From: JAHECQ01 sp047638695
GTDB taxonomy: Bacteria; Actinomycetota; Acidimicrobiia; Acidimicrobiales; SZUA-35
DNA: 9,775 nt
NCBI GenBank assembly: GCA_047638695.1
Contig: JBLINY010000148.1
Coordinates: 1-9,775, forward strand
Reading direction: 5' to 3'
Under the pieces are notes generated by a model. The model was not told the origin of the DNA and searched no databases. It was given only the letters and a program-made list of their open reading frames with translations. The position numbers and the translations under genes are program-made. Positions within the stretch are counted from its first letter, which is position 1. Every line of letters starts with the position of its first letter. Below, one piece after another: positions 1 through 7,023 of this stretch.

Positions 1-434
1 TCTGGCAGGCTGACAACATCCCGCTGACTGGTCATCGCATCGAGGTGCATAATGTGCTGTTGTCTCGGTTGGCTGAGATCGGCCTTGCAGGAACCATTCC
101 TTGGCTTGTGACCGTCACCCTCGGGATCGCGTTGCCGATTGTTCGCCGTCCGCCACCCGAGCTTGAGGCGTGGAGAAGGGGCCTACTGATGTATGCAGCG
201 GCATGGGCCGTGATGGGAGCATTCGGCCCAATGTCAACAGCGTTTCCGAATCTTCTTCTGTGGGTCATCGCAGGTGTTGTGTCGGCTCCGCACACCAGCG
301 AACCCCTCGACGACGTCGAGTTGAGATCAGAGCTAGCTGCGAGTGCGCTACCCCCCGGCACCGGTCTGGCGCTCCCTGGGACAATTCGGCTCTCCGCTCT
401 CAGTCAGTCCGCTCGCGACCGGGTCCGCTCATGA
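1..434 (+). CDS. O-antigen ligase / polymerase-type membrane protein, C-terminal part (5' partial)
   Basis: The reading frame is open from the left edge (first full codon at position 3) to a TGA at 432-434, giving about 143 C-terminal residues. A segment near the start reads HNVLLSRLAEIGLAGT, which matches the conserved 'HN-x-x-L ... aelGl-G' stretch that closes the large extracytoplasmic loop of O-antigen ligase/Wzy-type proteins (WaaL/Wzy_C family). It is followed by a hydrophobic helix and then a second hydrophobic block ending FPNLLLWVIAGVV, the usual last membrane segments. The last 50 or so residues are a soluble tail. The family polymerises repeat units on, or ligates glycan from, an undecaprenyl carrier at the outer face of the membrane. 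Polymerase and ligase cannot be told apart from this fragment. A GTG at 45 could be mistaken for a start, but the conserved fold needs the upstream part. The stop codon overlaps the next gene's start (ATGA), so the two genes are probably cotranscribed. Confidence 0.8.
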   Translation, partial: WQADNIPLTGHRIEVHNVLLSRLAEIGLAGTIPWLVTVTLGIALPIVRRPPPELEAWRRGLLMYAAAWAVMGAFGPMSTAFPNLLLWVIAGVVSAPHTSEPLDDVELRSELAASALPPGTGLALPGTIRLSALSQSARDRVRS

Positions 435-1744
435 GAAGAATGCCGGAAGGTCAGGGATTGGGTGCTAGCACCGAGTCCCTTTGTTATGTGATCAGTGAGT
501 ATCCGATCGTGTCGCACACGTTCATCGAGCGCGAAGTAGCCGGGCTACGACGAGCTGGCCTACGGGTTGAAACGGTCGCGATGGCACCTGCTCCGAGTCA
601 TGAAATCCTGACCGAAGCTTCGGCCTCGGCCGCCGCGACGACCTACTACATCCGACCTGTCCGGCTGTTGGACCTGATCCGCAGTATTGCGATACCGATG
701 GTTCGCCATCCCGTTGCTGCCATGGGCACTCTGACCAGCACTTTGCGGTCCTCGCCACCCGGAACTCGGTCTCATCTCTGGCGGCTCTTCTATTTTGTCG
801 AAGCTCTGCTGTTGTGGTCGTTCTGCAACCGGAACGGGATCCGGCAGATCCACGCCCACCACGCCAACGTCAGCTCCGAACTTGCTCGGGCAGCAGCCGA
901 CTTCGGCAACCGGATTGATGAAGCTGGCTGGAGCTGGAGTTTCACCATGCACGGCTGCACCGAGCTGTATGACCTCATCCACTACGGGTTGGCCGGCAAG
1001 GTCGAATCAGCTGACCTGGTCGTAGCGGTTAGCGAGTACACCCGTGCTCAGCTGCTCCGGATTGTTGACGAGGACCATTGGCCCAAGATCAACGTCGTCC
1101 ATTGTGGTGTCGATGTGGAGGCTTTCCTGCCGCCCGATCAAGCAGTTGTTCCATCCGGCCATATGATTCGTCCGACAAGCTCTGCTTCAGCGTCAGACCC
1201 TCTACGTCTTCTCTTCGTGGGCCGTCTCGTGGTCGAGAAAGGTCTCGCTGTTCTGTTGGACACGATGCAATCTCTTCAGGCCAACGGGGATGCCGTCGAA
1301 CTCACCATCGTAGGCGACGGGCCGCTGCGCCCCCGGATCGAATCCAGAATCGCTGAGCAGGCGCTCAGGGTCCGGTGCCTAGGATCGATTGCGCAACAGG
1401 AGATCGTCGATCTCTATCAGCAGCATGATGTGTTTGTCATGACGAGCTTCGGCGAGGGACTGCCGGTCGTTTTGATGGAGGCGCTAGCGTGCGAGTTGCC
1501 CGTCGTTGCACCGTGGATTAGTGGGATCCCGGAGCTCGTCGAGCACGAGCAGACAGGTTTGTTGGTGCCCGCAGGCCGCAGCGACTCGTTGGCCGCGGCT
1601 ATTCAGCGCTTATCGGGCGATCCCGATTTGCGGCGCCAACTGGGGCGCAACGGCCGGCAGCGAGTGCTCGAGTCGTTCGATGCAGATAAGGAAAGTGCGA
1701 TGCTCGCGGTCCTTTTCTCAGACCTACAGCGAGGGAAAGTATGA
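431..1744 (+). CDS. GT4-family glycosyltransferase (WcaL-like, surface polysaccharide synthesis)
   Basis: This 437-residue protein is a retaining GT-B glycosyltransferase of family GT4. The N-terminal domain opens with SEYPIVSHTFIEREV (residues 22-36), a signature of the colanic-acid WcaL/AmsK-like subgroup. Other landmarks are HCGVD (224-228), which begins the linker region, FVGRLVVEKG (262-271) and VGDGPLR (294-300) in the nucleotide-sugar half. The EX7E donor-binding motif is EGLPVVLME, with E342 and E350. It probably adds one sugar to an undecaprenyl-linked repeat unit at the cytoplasmic face; donor and acceptor are unknown. The ATG at 431 overlaps the stop of the upstream gene (ATGA) and lies just before the conserved N-terminus, so this start is preferred. 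The frame is open further upstream to about 170, but that part merely shadows the preceding gene. No clear Shine-Dalgarno site precedes 431, which fits translational coupling. Confidence 0.9.
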   Translation: MRRMPEGQGLGASTESLCYVISEYPIVSHTFIEREVAGLRRAGLRVETVAMAPAPSHEILTEASASAAATTYYIRPVRLLDLIRSIAIPMVRHPVAAMGTLTSTLRSSPPGTRSHLWRLFYFVEALLLWSFCNRNGIRQIHAHHANVSSELARAAADFGNRIDEAGWSWSFTMHGCTELYDLIHYGLAGKVESADLVVAVSEYTRAQLLRIVDEDHWPKINVVHCGVDVEAFLPPDQAVVPSGHMIRPTSSASASDPLRLLFVGRLVVEKGLAVLLDTMQSLQANGDAVELTIVGDGPLRPRIESRIAEQALRVRCLGSIAQQEIVDLYQQHDVFVMTSFGEGLPVVLMEALACELPVVAPWISGIPELVEHEQTGLLVPAGRSDSLAAAIQRLSGDPDLRRQLGRNGRQRVLESFDADKESAMLAVLFSDLQRGKV

Positions 1745-2625
1745 GCAGCGTCGAACCGGACCTCTCTGTGATCATTCCTGCTCACAACGAAGAGGCCGTG
1801 ATCAAAAGATGCCTTGAGTCGCTTCAGGCCGATCTACGTCAGGGGCGAATCGAGGTCATCGTGATCTGCAACGGATGCTCCGACCGAACCGCCGACCTCA
1901 GTCGTGCTGCCTCAAGCCTCATCACCGTAGTGGAGTCGGAGACGGCTTCGAAGCATCAGGCACTGAATCTCGGAGATGAGATGGCGACCGGTCGCCACCG
2001 GGCCTACCTCGACGCCGACACGGTATTGAGCTCTGGTGCGCTCAGCGCTATCACGGAGCTGCTCGACACGCCGGGGATTCTGGCCGCCTCGCCCAAGGTG
2101 GCCTTCGATGTGACGAACTGTTCCTGGGCCGCCCGCCAGTTCCATCGCATCTGGGCTCAGAGCCCCTACTTCACGGAGCGGACGACCCTCGGAGCCGGCT
2201 TCTATGCTCTCTCCGAAGAAGGACGCTCACGATTCGAGCGTTTTCCAGAGGCGGTCGGTGATGACTTTTTCATCGCCTCGACCATCGCCGAACGGGATCG
2301 AGCGACGGCTGAGGGCGCAACCTTTACACCGCTCCTTCCAACCACGCTTCGTCAGATGATGAACGTGCATATACGCCACTACGGAGCCCATGTTGAGCTA
2401 GCGGACCAGTTTGCGGCCGCGGGTCGCGAGGCTGAACTCACCCCGCCTGATCGCGACTATAGGTGGCTGCGTCCGCTGCTTCAGTCCGCAGCGAACTGGC
2501 CCGGGATTGCTTTGTTTGTAGCGGTAAAGGTTGGGGCGAAACCGCTGGGGAAACGTAAGGCTCGACAGGCTCGTATGACAGATTGGAACCGGGATGACGC
2601 TGCACGCGCCACCACCACCTCGTAG
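1741..2625 (+). CDS. GT2-family glycosyltransferase
   Basis: This 294-residue protein has the GT-A fold of family GT2. The N-terminal strand and loop read LSVIIPAHNEE (8-18), followed by ICNGCSDRT (42-50), which binds the nucleotide. The metal-binding DXD motif is DAD at 91-93 (YLDADTVLSSGAL). GDDFF at 173-177 lies where the family places its catalytic-base region, and an Arg/His-rich stretch, LRQMMNVHIRHYG, follows at 203-215. A moderately hydrophobic segment near 248-268 (NWPGIALFVAVKVG) followed by a basic run may hold the enzyme to the membrane. It presumably adds a sugar to the lipid-linked repeat unit; the sugar is not predictable. Its ATG overlaps the stop of the GT4 gene by 4 nt (ATGA), and its own 3' end overlaps the next gene by 32 nt, so it sits in the middle of a coupled operon. 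Confidence 0.9.
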   Translation: MSSVEPDLSVIIPAHNEEAVIKRCLESLQADLRQGRIEVIVICNGCSDRTADLSRAASSLITVVESETASKHQALNLGDEMATGRHRAYLDADTVLSSGALSAITELLDTPGILAASPKVAFDVTNCSWAARQFHRIWAQSPYFTERTTLGAGFYALSEEGRSRFERFPEAVGDDFFIASTIAERDRATAEGATFTPLLPTTLRQMMNVHIRHYGAHVELADQFAAAGREAELTPPDRDYRWLRPLLQSAANWPGIALFVAVKVGAKPLGKRKARQARMTDWNRDDAARATTTS

Positions 2626-3655
2626 GTACTTGCTGGCCGCACCGATGGCGGCGGTCGCTTTCGGCATTGCTGGCTGCGCTGGTACGTCGAGCACATCTAG
2701 CAACGAGGGGGACGTTCCCACTGTTCTAACCACCCTTGGCGACGAGGTGTCGCTGCGCGATCCGTTTCTCTGGCCATTCTCCTCGAGTTCGCCGTGGAAT
2801 ACACCAATTGGCGGTGACGCCGAGTTTTCCCAGGCCGACAGCCAGCAAACGATCAACCTCATCGACCGCACAATCGACATCTGGCTGAATTTCGACGAGT
2901 GGTCTCATCCGATCGTTAGGGCTGAGTCCACCGATCCCGCCTGGACGATCTCATATGCCAATAGCAACACCGGGGGGCCTGGTGCGGGAGCGGTGACGCT
3001 TCAGCTACCGCCTCAAGCAGAGCCGGCGGTAGGCGCAGATGCACACCTCCATGTCGTCGACATCGACGGCGTAACAGCCCGGGAGTTCTTCGGCTTAGAA
3101 CTCACCGAGGAACAGGAGGGCCGAGCAACCTATTTTGTCGAGAACGATCTGAGAGGCCCCGGCACGGGGTCCGGCGGCACTCGGGCCTACGGTGGCAGTG
3201 CTCTGGGTGGTCTTATTCGTGCGTGGGAGATGGAGGAGCGTCGAATCGGTCACGCTCTGGCTCTCAGCCTTCAGGGAAGCCAGCTGATGACCGGGCCGGT
3301 GTGGCCGGCAACAGCACAAGACAGCACTGCGGATGCGACTTACGGAGGAACAGTTCCGATTGGAACGTTGATTGCGATTCCGCCTTCAGTGAACGTCGAT
3401 GCCATGCTGTTGTCACCGGAGGCCTTGGTCGTTGCGAGGGCACTCCAGGAATACGGTGCCTACATCGTTGACCAGTCAACCGTCATGACCTTCTACGCCG
3501 AGCCTTCGCTTCTAGCCAGTGAAGTCGAAGCGATCCGAGCAGACCTGGGTCGGATCAGACGAGAGCTTCGACTCGTGGTCAACAATACCGAGGATTCGCC
3601 GGGCGGCGGCGGGCGTCCGGTGGCGCCTTTGGCGCCACCGTTAGAGGTGAATTGA
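2594..3655 (+). CDS. Secreted lipoprotein of unknown function (SPWNTPIG-motif protein)
   Basis: The 353-residue product starts with a lipoprotein signal peptide: Arg10-Arg11, a hydrophobic core (about 12-24) and the lipobox IAGC with Cys28 as the predicted lipidated residue. The mature part begins with a Ser/Thr-rich linker. Conserved-looking blocks are DPFLWPFSSSSPWNTPIGG (56-74), GGSALGGLIRAWEMEERRIGHAL (200-222, read in two halves) and LQEYGAYIVDQS (284-295). From memory, similar SPWNT, 'GGLIR..E...G.I.HAL' and 'AL..YG..V.D' blocks occur together in secreted proteins of unknown function, mostly actinobacterial; I cannot name a characterised member. The C-terminus is Gly/Pro-rich. Start 2594 keeps the full signal peptide; the next ATG (2645) would destroy it. 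The gene begins inside the GT2 gene and is followed by a 137-nt gap, so it closes the first unit. A role in export, anchoring or remodelling of the polysaccharide is inferred from position only. Confidence 0.8.
   Translation: MTLHAPPPPRRYLLAAPMAAVAFGIAGCAGTSSTSSNEGDVPTVLTTLGDEVSLRDPFLWPFSSSSPWNTPIGGDAEFSQADSQQTINLIDRTIDIWLNFDEWSHPIVRAESTDPAWTISYANSNTGGPGAGAVTLQLPPQAEPAVGADAHLHVVDIDGVTAREFFGLELTEEQEGRATYFVENDLRGPGTGSGGTRAYGGSALGGLIRAWEMEERRIGHALALSLQGSQLMTGPVWPATAQDSTADATYGGTVPIGTLIAIPPSVNVDAMLLSPEALVVARALQEYGAYIVDQSTVMTFYAEPSLLASEVEAIRADLGRIRRELRLVVNNTEDSPGGGGRPVAPLAPPLEVN
3618..3640 (+). repeat. Perfect 10-bp inverted repeat (possible RNA hairpin) at the end of the lipoprotein gene
   Basis: The arms CGGTGGCGCC (3618-3627) and GGCGCCACCG (3631-3640) are exact reverse complements separated by TTT. 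This would give a very stable GC-rich stem with a 3-nt loop. It lies inside the coding region (residues about 342-349, RPVAPLAP), 12 nt before the stop codon. No run of T follows, so it is not a classical intrinsic terminator. It might still act as a U-less terminator, an attenuator or a 3'-end stabiliser before the gap that separates the two + strand gene groups. Confidence 0.55.
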
Positions 3656-3792
3656 GAGATCAGTTTCGATCGCAATAACGGCGCGGCGCACCGTGTCTGG
3701 GTCAGAGCTTGAGATAGTGTGAGGTTTAGGTTAGTCGTTTGCAGCCAGCTACAAGCAGGCTTCAGCGTAGTCAGTCTGTCGAGGGAGCAGCA
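3656..3792 (+). promoter_or_regulatory. Intergenic leader, possible promoter of the GT26-flippase unit
   Basis: This 137-nt gap is the only sizeable one among the tightly overlapping + strand genes, which suggests a separate promoter. It contains a TTGAGA hexamer at 3709-3714 that could serve as a -35 element, and AT-richer sequence (AGGTTTAGGTTAG) at 3722-3734 where a weak -10 would lie, but no good -10 consensus is present. TTG at 3739 is in frame with the downstream gene, so part of the gap could in principle be coding. I see no operator-like palindrome or riboswitch-like fold. Confidence 0.25.
3781..3787 (+). promoter_or_regulatory. Ribosome binding site deciding the GTG start of the GT26 gene
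   Basis: The purine-rich GAGGGAG ends 5 nt before GTG 3793. The alternative in-frame TTG at 3739 has no comparable site at a sensible distance and would add 18 residues that lack family character, so GTG 3793 is preferred. Confidence 0.5.
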
Positions 3793-4560
3793 GTGGGAAC
3801 GAGGGAACACCTTCCGAGCGAGGTCGATGTACTTGGAGTTCCAATACATGCGCTTAGACGTGAGCAAGCACTGGAGAGGGTCGATGCCCTGATTCGGAGC
3901 CCGGAGCCGGCACTCATGGCATACGTCAATGCGCACACCGTGAATCTTGCGGCCGGGCTGTGGAAGTACAAGGGAATTCTCCAAGAGGCCGATCTCCTAT
4001 TGCGTGATGGGTTCGGCGTGGGAATCGCCGGACGACTGCAAGGTCGACCGTTCCCAGCAAATCTCAACGGGACGGACTTCACCCCAGAGCTCTTGAACCT
4101 GTGCGCCGAAATGGGATGGACGGTTTTCATTCTTGGGGGACGTCCAGGCGTCGCCGCACGGGCAGCTGAGAGTTTGTCCGATTCGATTGAAGGTCTGAAA
4201 GTTGTTGGTTCTCGCGACGGCATGTGGGCCGTGTCCGAAGAACGGGACGTGGTAACCGAAGTCCGTGAGTCCGGCGCCGACATACTGCTGGTCGCACTTG
4301 GCAATCCAGGTCAGGAAGAGTTTCTGGCTCGCTATCTCAACGATCTCGGCATCCGGCTGGGAGTAGGCGTCGGCGCGTTCCTCGACTTCACGGTTGGCGA
4401 CTTTTATCGCGCACCGGAGGTCGCGAATCGGTTGGGCATAGAGTGGGTTTTTCGATTCCTACAAGAGCCGCGTCGTCTATGGCGCCGCTACTTAGTCGGA
4501 AATCCGTTGTTTTTGTATCGAAGCATCCGGTGTCGCATGGCCAGGCCCAAGACTCATTGA
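3793..4560 (+). CDS. WecG/TagA/CpsF-family glycosyltransferase (GT26)
   Basis: This 255-residue protein belongs to the WecG/TagA/CpsF family (GT26), which usually adds the second sugar (for example an N-acetylmannosamine-type residue) to a polyprenyl-diphosphate-linked first sugar. Family landmarks in order, numbered from the GTG start, are VDVLGVPIHA (11-20), NAHTVNLA (47-54), RDGFGVGIAGRLQG (71-84), NLNGTDF (90-96), a Rossmann-like VFILGGRPGVAARAAE and ILLVALGNPGQEEF. T49 and D72 align by motif with the Thr and Asp shown to be important in characterised TagA. The C-terminal part, RFLQEPRRLWRRYLVGNPLFLYRSI, is the basic/hydrophobic appendage that docks the enzyme to the membrane. Its length is typical. 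The donor sugar is not determined. The TGA at 4558-4560 overlaps the start region of the flippase gene, so the two are coupled. An upstream TTG start (3739) is possible but less likely. Confidence 0.9.
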   Translation: MGTREHLPSEVDVLGVPIHALRREQALERVDALIRSPEPALMAYVNAHTVNLAAGLWKYKGILQEADLLLRDGFGVGIAGRLQGRPFPANLNGTDFTPELLNLCAEMGWTVFILGGRPGVAARAAESLSDSIEGLKVVGSRDGMWAVSEERDVVTEVRESGADILLVALGNPGQEEFLARYLNDLGIRLGVGVGAFLDFTVGDFYRAPEVANRLGIEWVFRFLQEPRRLWRRYLVGNPLFLYRSIRCRMARPKTH

Positions 4561-6107
4561 CCGCCGCCGAGGCATCTGGTGAATCGAACCTGAGTCCCGG
4601 CCTCGGCTCAGCTGGGATTTCCTTCCTTGTCAACGCGCTTCTGGTCTTGGTCAGCGCGGTCGTCACTTCTCGCCTGTATGGCGTACAGCTTATTGGCCTC
4701 TATGCACTGTCGATCGCTCCGTGGCAACTGCTGGTGAGTCTCTCAACAGTCAGCGAGCAGGTGGCGATGGTTCGCGCCCTTGCTCAAATGCGTCCAGGCA
4801 GCGACGAGGCCACCGGGCTGTTCTTCGCTGTGTTCGTTGCGTCGGTTGGTTTGACGATTCTCATGGCCGTTCCGGTGATGTTGATCTCACGGTTGGTGTT
4901 GTCGGGGCCGATTGACCAGCCGGACACGATTGCCCCCGCAATGCTCATCCTGGCCGGGTATGTGCTGCTGGAGAATCCCGGGTGGAACCTAGATAGCGTC
5001 CTCAGCGCCTTTAGTCAGGGAAAGAGTCTGTTCTGGGCCAGGTTCAGCGTCGTCTTCAGCTTCCTCGTGGCGACGGTGCTGCTTCGGGCGTTCACAGCGT
5101 CGATATGGGGTCTGGCGATCGGTACGGTCGTTAGCTTCGCTGTAGGGCTGGTCGTTCGGATAGTTCTGATTCGGGGCATGATCAACCCGCTGCCGACGAG
5201 AGAGCACCTTCGGCTCGGCGCACGTCGTCTTCCGACGTTGCTTCGCTTCGGCCTTGGCCTGGTGCCCGGGCAGGTCTTCATCGGCGCAACTCTTCAATTG
5301 CCCCTCATCATCGTTGCCAACAGCGTTGGTCTGCGGGAGGTCGGCGCCTATTCGCGAGCGTCAACAATGGCCGTCCGTCTGAACGAGGCCGGATTTCGGA
5401 TAAATGAAATGTTGTTTCCTGACCTGGTCCGGTACAAGGTCGGAGATGACATGGCGGGGTTTGCAGCGACGCTCAAACGCGTCGTTCGTCTTGCTCTCAT
5501 CGGACTGGCCCTAATCGGCTCGATTGCGGGCGGCGCCGCCGAAGCTGTCATGGGCATCTTCGGCGACGGCTTCTCGTCGGCCGCCGGTGCGCTCACACTG
5601 CTTGTGCTGGTCCACGTGTGCTACGTGTCGGCCTCCGTTATCGGATCAGGCTTCAATGCTCTCGGTCGACCGTACTTGAATTCAATGTGCAGCGCGATCA
5701 GATTTTTCGTCGGTCTGAGTCTCGTTGTGATCCTGACCTCGCGGTACGGGGTCACCGCTGCCGCCGGCGGGCTCTTGGTCGGGTACGTCGTTGAGGTTGG
5801 TGCTCGCGTCTTTTGGTTCCATCGGCTTCTTGGCGGCCAACACGGGTGGCTGATCGACGGTCGAGATGTCTTCGGCCTTGTCGTCAGCTACGGGGCGACG
5901 TTCGGGGTGATCCGACTGCTCAGTCTGCCATTGGGCCATGGACCGCTCAGCATCGTCGTTGGCACTGTGGTGGGGGCCCTGATGTTCCTCGCTGTCTCGT
6001 CAGCTACAGGGCTCCTTGATCAGCAAGACCGTGTCATGGTCGGCGGTGCGTTCAACAAGGTCCGACGACGACGGCAAGTCCCGCATGGTCCGAGCCAGGG
6101 ACCGTGA
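4557..6107 (+). CDS. Wzx-type polysaccharide flippase (MOP superfamily)
   Basis: This is a strongly hydrophobic protein of about 516 residues with around 12-14 predicted membrane helices. The first helix reads ISFLVNALLVLVSAVVTSRLYG, the classic opening of polysaccharide-transporter/Wzx proteins, followed by GLYALSIAPWQLLVSLSTVS. A mid-protein loop resembles the RASTMAVRLNEAGFRINEMLFPDL region of the family. It should move undecaprenyl-diphosphate-linked repeat units from the cytoplasmic to the outer face. The start is uncertain. The frame is open from GTG 4443, but that would overlap the GT26 gene by 118 nt. ATG 4479, GTG 4530 and TTG 4557 are in frame. TTG 4557 forms a TTGA overlap with the upstream stop, matching the coupling style of this locus, and still precedes all membrane helices; GTG 4530 is a close second. 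The basic C-terminal tail (KVRRRRQ) is cytoplasmic by charge. Its last 56 nt overlap the gene on the other strand. Confidence 0.88.
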   Translation: MTAAEASGESNLSPGLGSAGISFLVNALLVLVSAVVTSRLYGVQLIGLYALSIAPWQLLVSLSTVSEQVAMVRALAQMRPGSDEATGLFFAVFVASVGLTILMAVPVMLISRLVLSGPIDQPDTIAPAMLILAGYVLLENPGWNLDSVLSAFSQGKSLFWARFSVVFSFLVATVLLRAFTASIWGLAIGTVVSFAVGLVVRIVLIRGMINPLPTREHLRLGARRLPTLLRFGLGLVPGQVFIGATLQLPLIIVANSVGLREVGAYSRASTMAVRLNEAGFRINEMLFPDLVRYKVGDDMAGFAATLKRVVRLALIGLALIGSIAGGAAEAVMGIFGDGFSSAAGALTLLVLVHVCYVSASVIGSGFNALGRPYLNSMCSAIRFFVGLSLVVILTSRYGVTAAAGGLLVGYVVEVGARVFWFHRLLGGQHGWLIDGRDVFGLVVSYGATFGVIRLLSLPLGHGPLSIVVGTVVGALMFLAVSSATGLLDQQDRVMVGGAFNKVRRRRQVPHGPSQGP

Positions 6108-7023
6108 ATCGTTCAGATGTTGATGCACACAGATCTGGCGACGCTAGGACGTGGTCGATCCGCAAGAGCAGTGGGGCCAGAAGTCCTCGGCGGCTGGTTG
6201 GGCCTGTGGCCGAGATTCGGGTGAGGTCCTGCCAATGGTCGGTGATCTCTCGGTAGGCAGTCTGACGGTCCGAAAGATTGAGGTCTCCGACAAGAAGACT
6301 GCGGTCGCCTTCGGAGAGTTCGGCCATGAGCGCCTCGAGGATGATCCGGTGGCCGGCCGGCGTCGTTAGGCCAGGTCGCCAGAAAAGTGGGGACGGAGCT
6401 GGAATGTGGGCGGCGTGTATTCGAAGCCGCCCATCGTCGGTCTCCACGTCGACCCGGACGCCGCGTGCAGCCGCGAGAGCCGGGGATTTCTCGCCGACGG
6501 AAGCCGGTAGATGAGTCCAGAAGTTTACGGTGGCGCAAGATCCTGGACCATCAATCGAGCAGCCCGCCTCGTCGCCGGCCGACACGACGGGAGGGCCGAA
6601 CCATTCTGAAAGACGGAGATACTGGGTCCCATTGGTCTCGGCAGTAATTACGACGTCGGCGTCATAGGCGGCAATGACGTCGACGACCTGAGAGTCAACG
6701 TTCGATAAAAGCAGGTTTGCGAACACGATCGTCACCGCTGTCGCGGGTGACGACGGGGCAGGCTGAATCTGGGCTCTCCACGGTGACATGATGCTCAGAA
6801 CCCCAACGCCGACGGCTGATACAGCGGGCAAAACCCACCTCCACCGGCGCGTTCGTACGGCGACCAGCAAGAGACCGCCAACAGTTCCTGCGGTAAGGGC
6901 TGGAAACAAGATCGCGATGACGTCGAAGAGGCCAAAGAGTCCGAGATCTCTGACCCAGAACCACAGCCACGGTGCGAAGATGCCGAGGACCCATGTGAGC
7001 GACGATCGACGATTCAGACTCAC
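6052..7023 (-). CDS. Membrane-anchored endonuclease/exonuclease/phosphatase (EEP) family protein, VanJ-like
   Basis: The 323-residue product has three N-terminal membrane helices (about 9-25, 30-56 and 62-79) followed by an EEP catalytic domain. Positive charges (RR at 5-6, RTRRWR at 57-62) predict N-terminus inside and the catalytic domain outside the membrane. EEP active-site motifs are complete: FAN (N103), AETN (E129), H206 in AAHIPAP, GDLN (246-249), RIDH (D290, H291) and SDH (311-313). This is the architecture of VanJ, a Streptomyces membrane EEP protein linked to teicoplanin resistance and, as I recall, proposed to act on undecaprenyl pyrophosphate. C155 and C163 could form a disulfide outside. 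A phosphatase acting on the lipid carrier or a phospholipid is the leading idea, but this is inference. The GTG start overlaps the deacetylase stop by 4 nt (GTGA). The 3' end runs 56 nt into the convergent flippase gene. Confidence 0.82.
   Translation of the reverse strand: MSLNRRSSLTWVLGIFAPWLWFWVRDLGLFGLFDVIAILFPALTAGTVGGLLLVAVRTRRWRWVLPAVSAVGVGVLSIMSPWRAQIQPAPSSPATAVTIVFANLLLSNVDSQVVDVIAAYDADVVITAETNGTQYLRLSEWFGPPVVSAGDEAGCSIDGPGSCATVNFWTHLPASVGEKSPALAAARGVRVDVETDDGRLRIHAAHIPAPSPLFWRPGLTTPAGHRIILEALMAELSEGDRSLLVGDLNLSDRQTAYREITDHWQDLTRISATGPTSRRGLLAPLLLRIDHVLASPDLCASTSERFTVPGSDHAGLAVVVGPC

Noticed and set aside
170..430. Upstream extension of the GT4 gene frame before ATG 431
   Set aside because: It runs entirely under the O-antigen ligase-like coding frame, its residues (Arg/Ser/Cys-rich) have no family similarity, and ATG 431 directly precedes the conserved GT4 N-terminus.
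2398..2880. 160-codon minus-strand open frame across the GT2/lipoprotein junction
   Set aside because: It is a shadow of two well-supported + strand genes, with no motif and no ribosome site.
3618..3655. Classical intrinsic terminator after the lipoprotein gene
   Set aside because: The stem is excellent, but no T-run follows it and it lies inside the coding region, so it is reported only as an inverted repeat.
3771..4304. 177-codon open frame on the minus strand
   Set aside because: It is antisense to the GT26 gene and has a low-complexity Ser/Arg/Pro composition typical of shadow frames in GC-rich DNA.
4443..4556. N-terminal extension of the flippase from GTG 4443 or ATG 4479
   Set aside because: It would overlap the conserved C-terminal part of the GT26 gene by 82-118 nt and adds residues with no flippase character; later starts at 4530 or 4557 are more economical.
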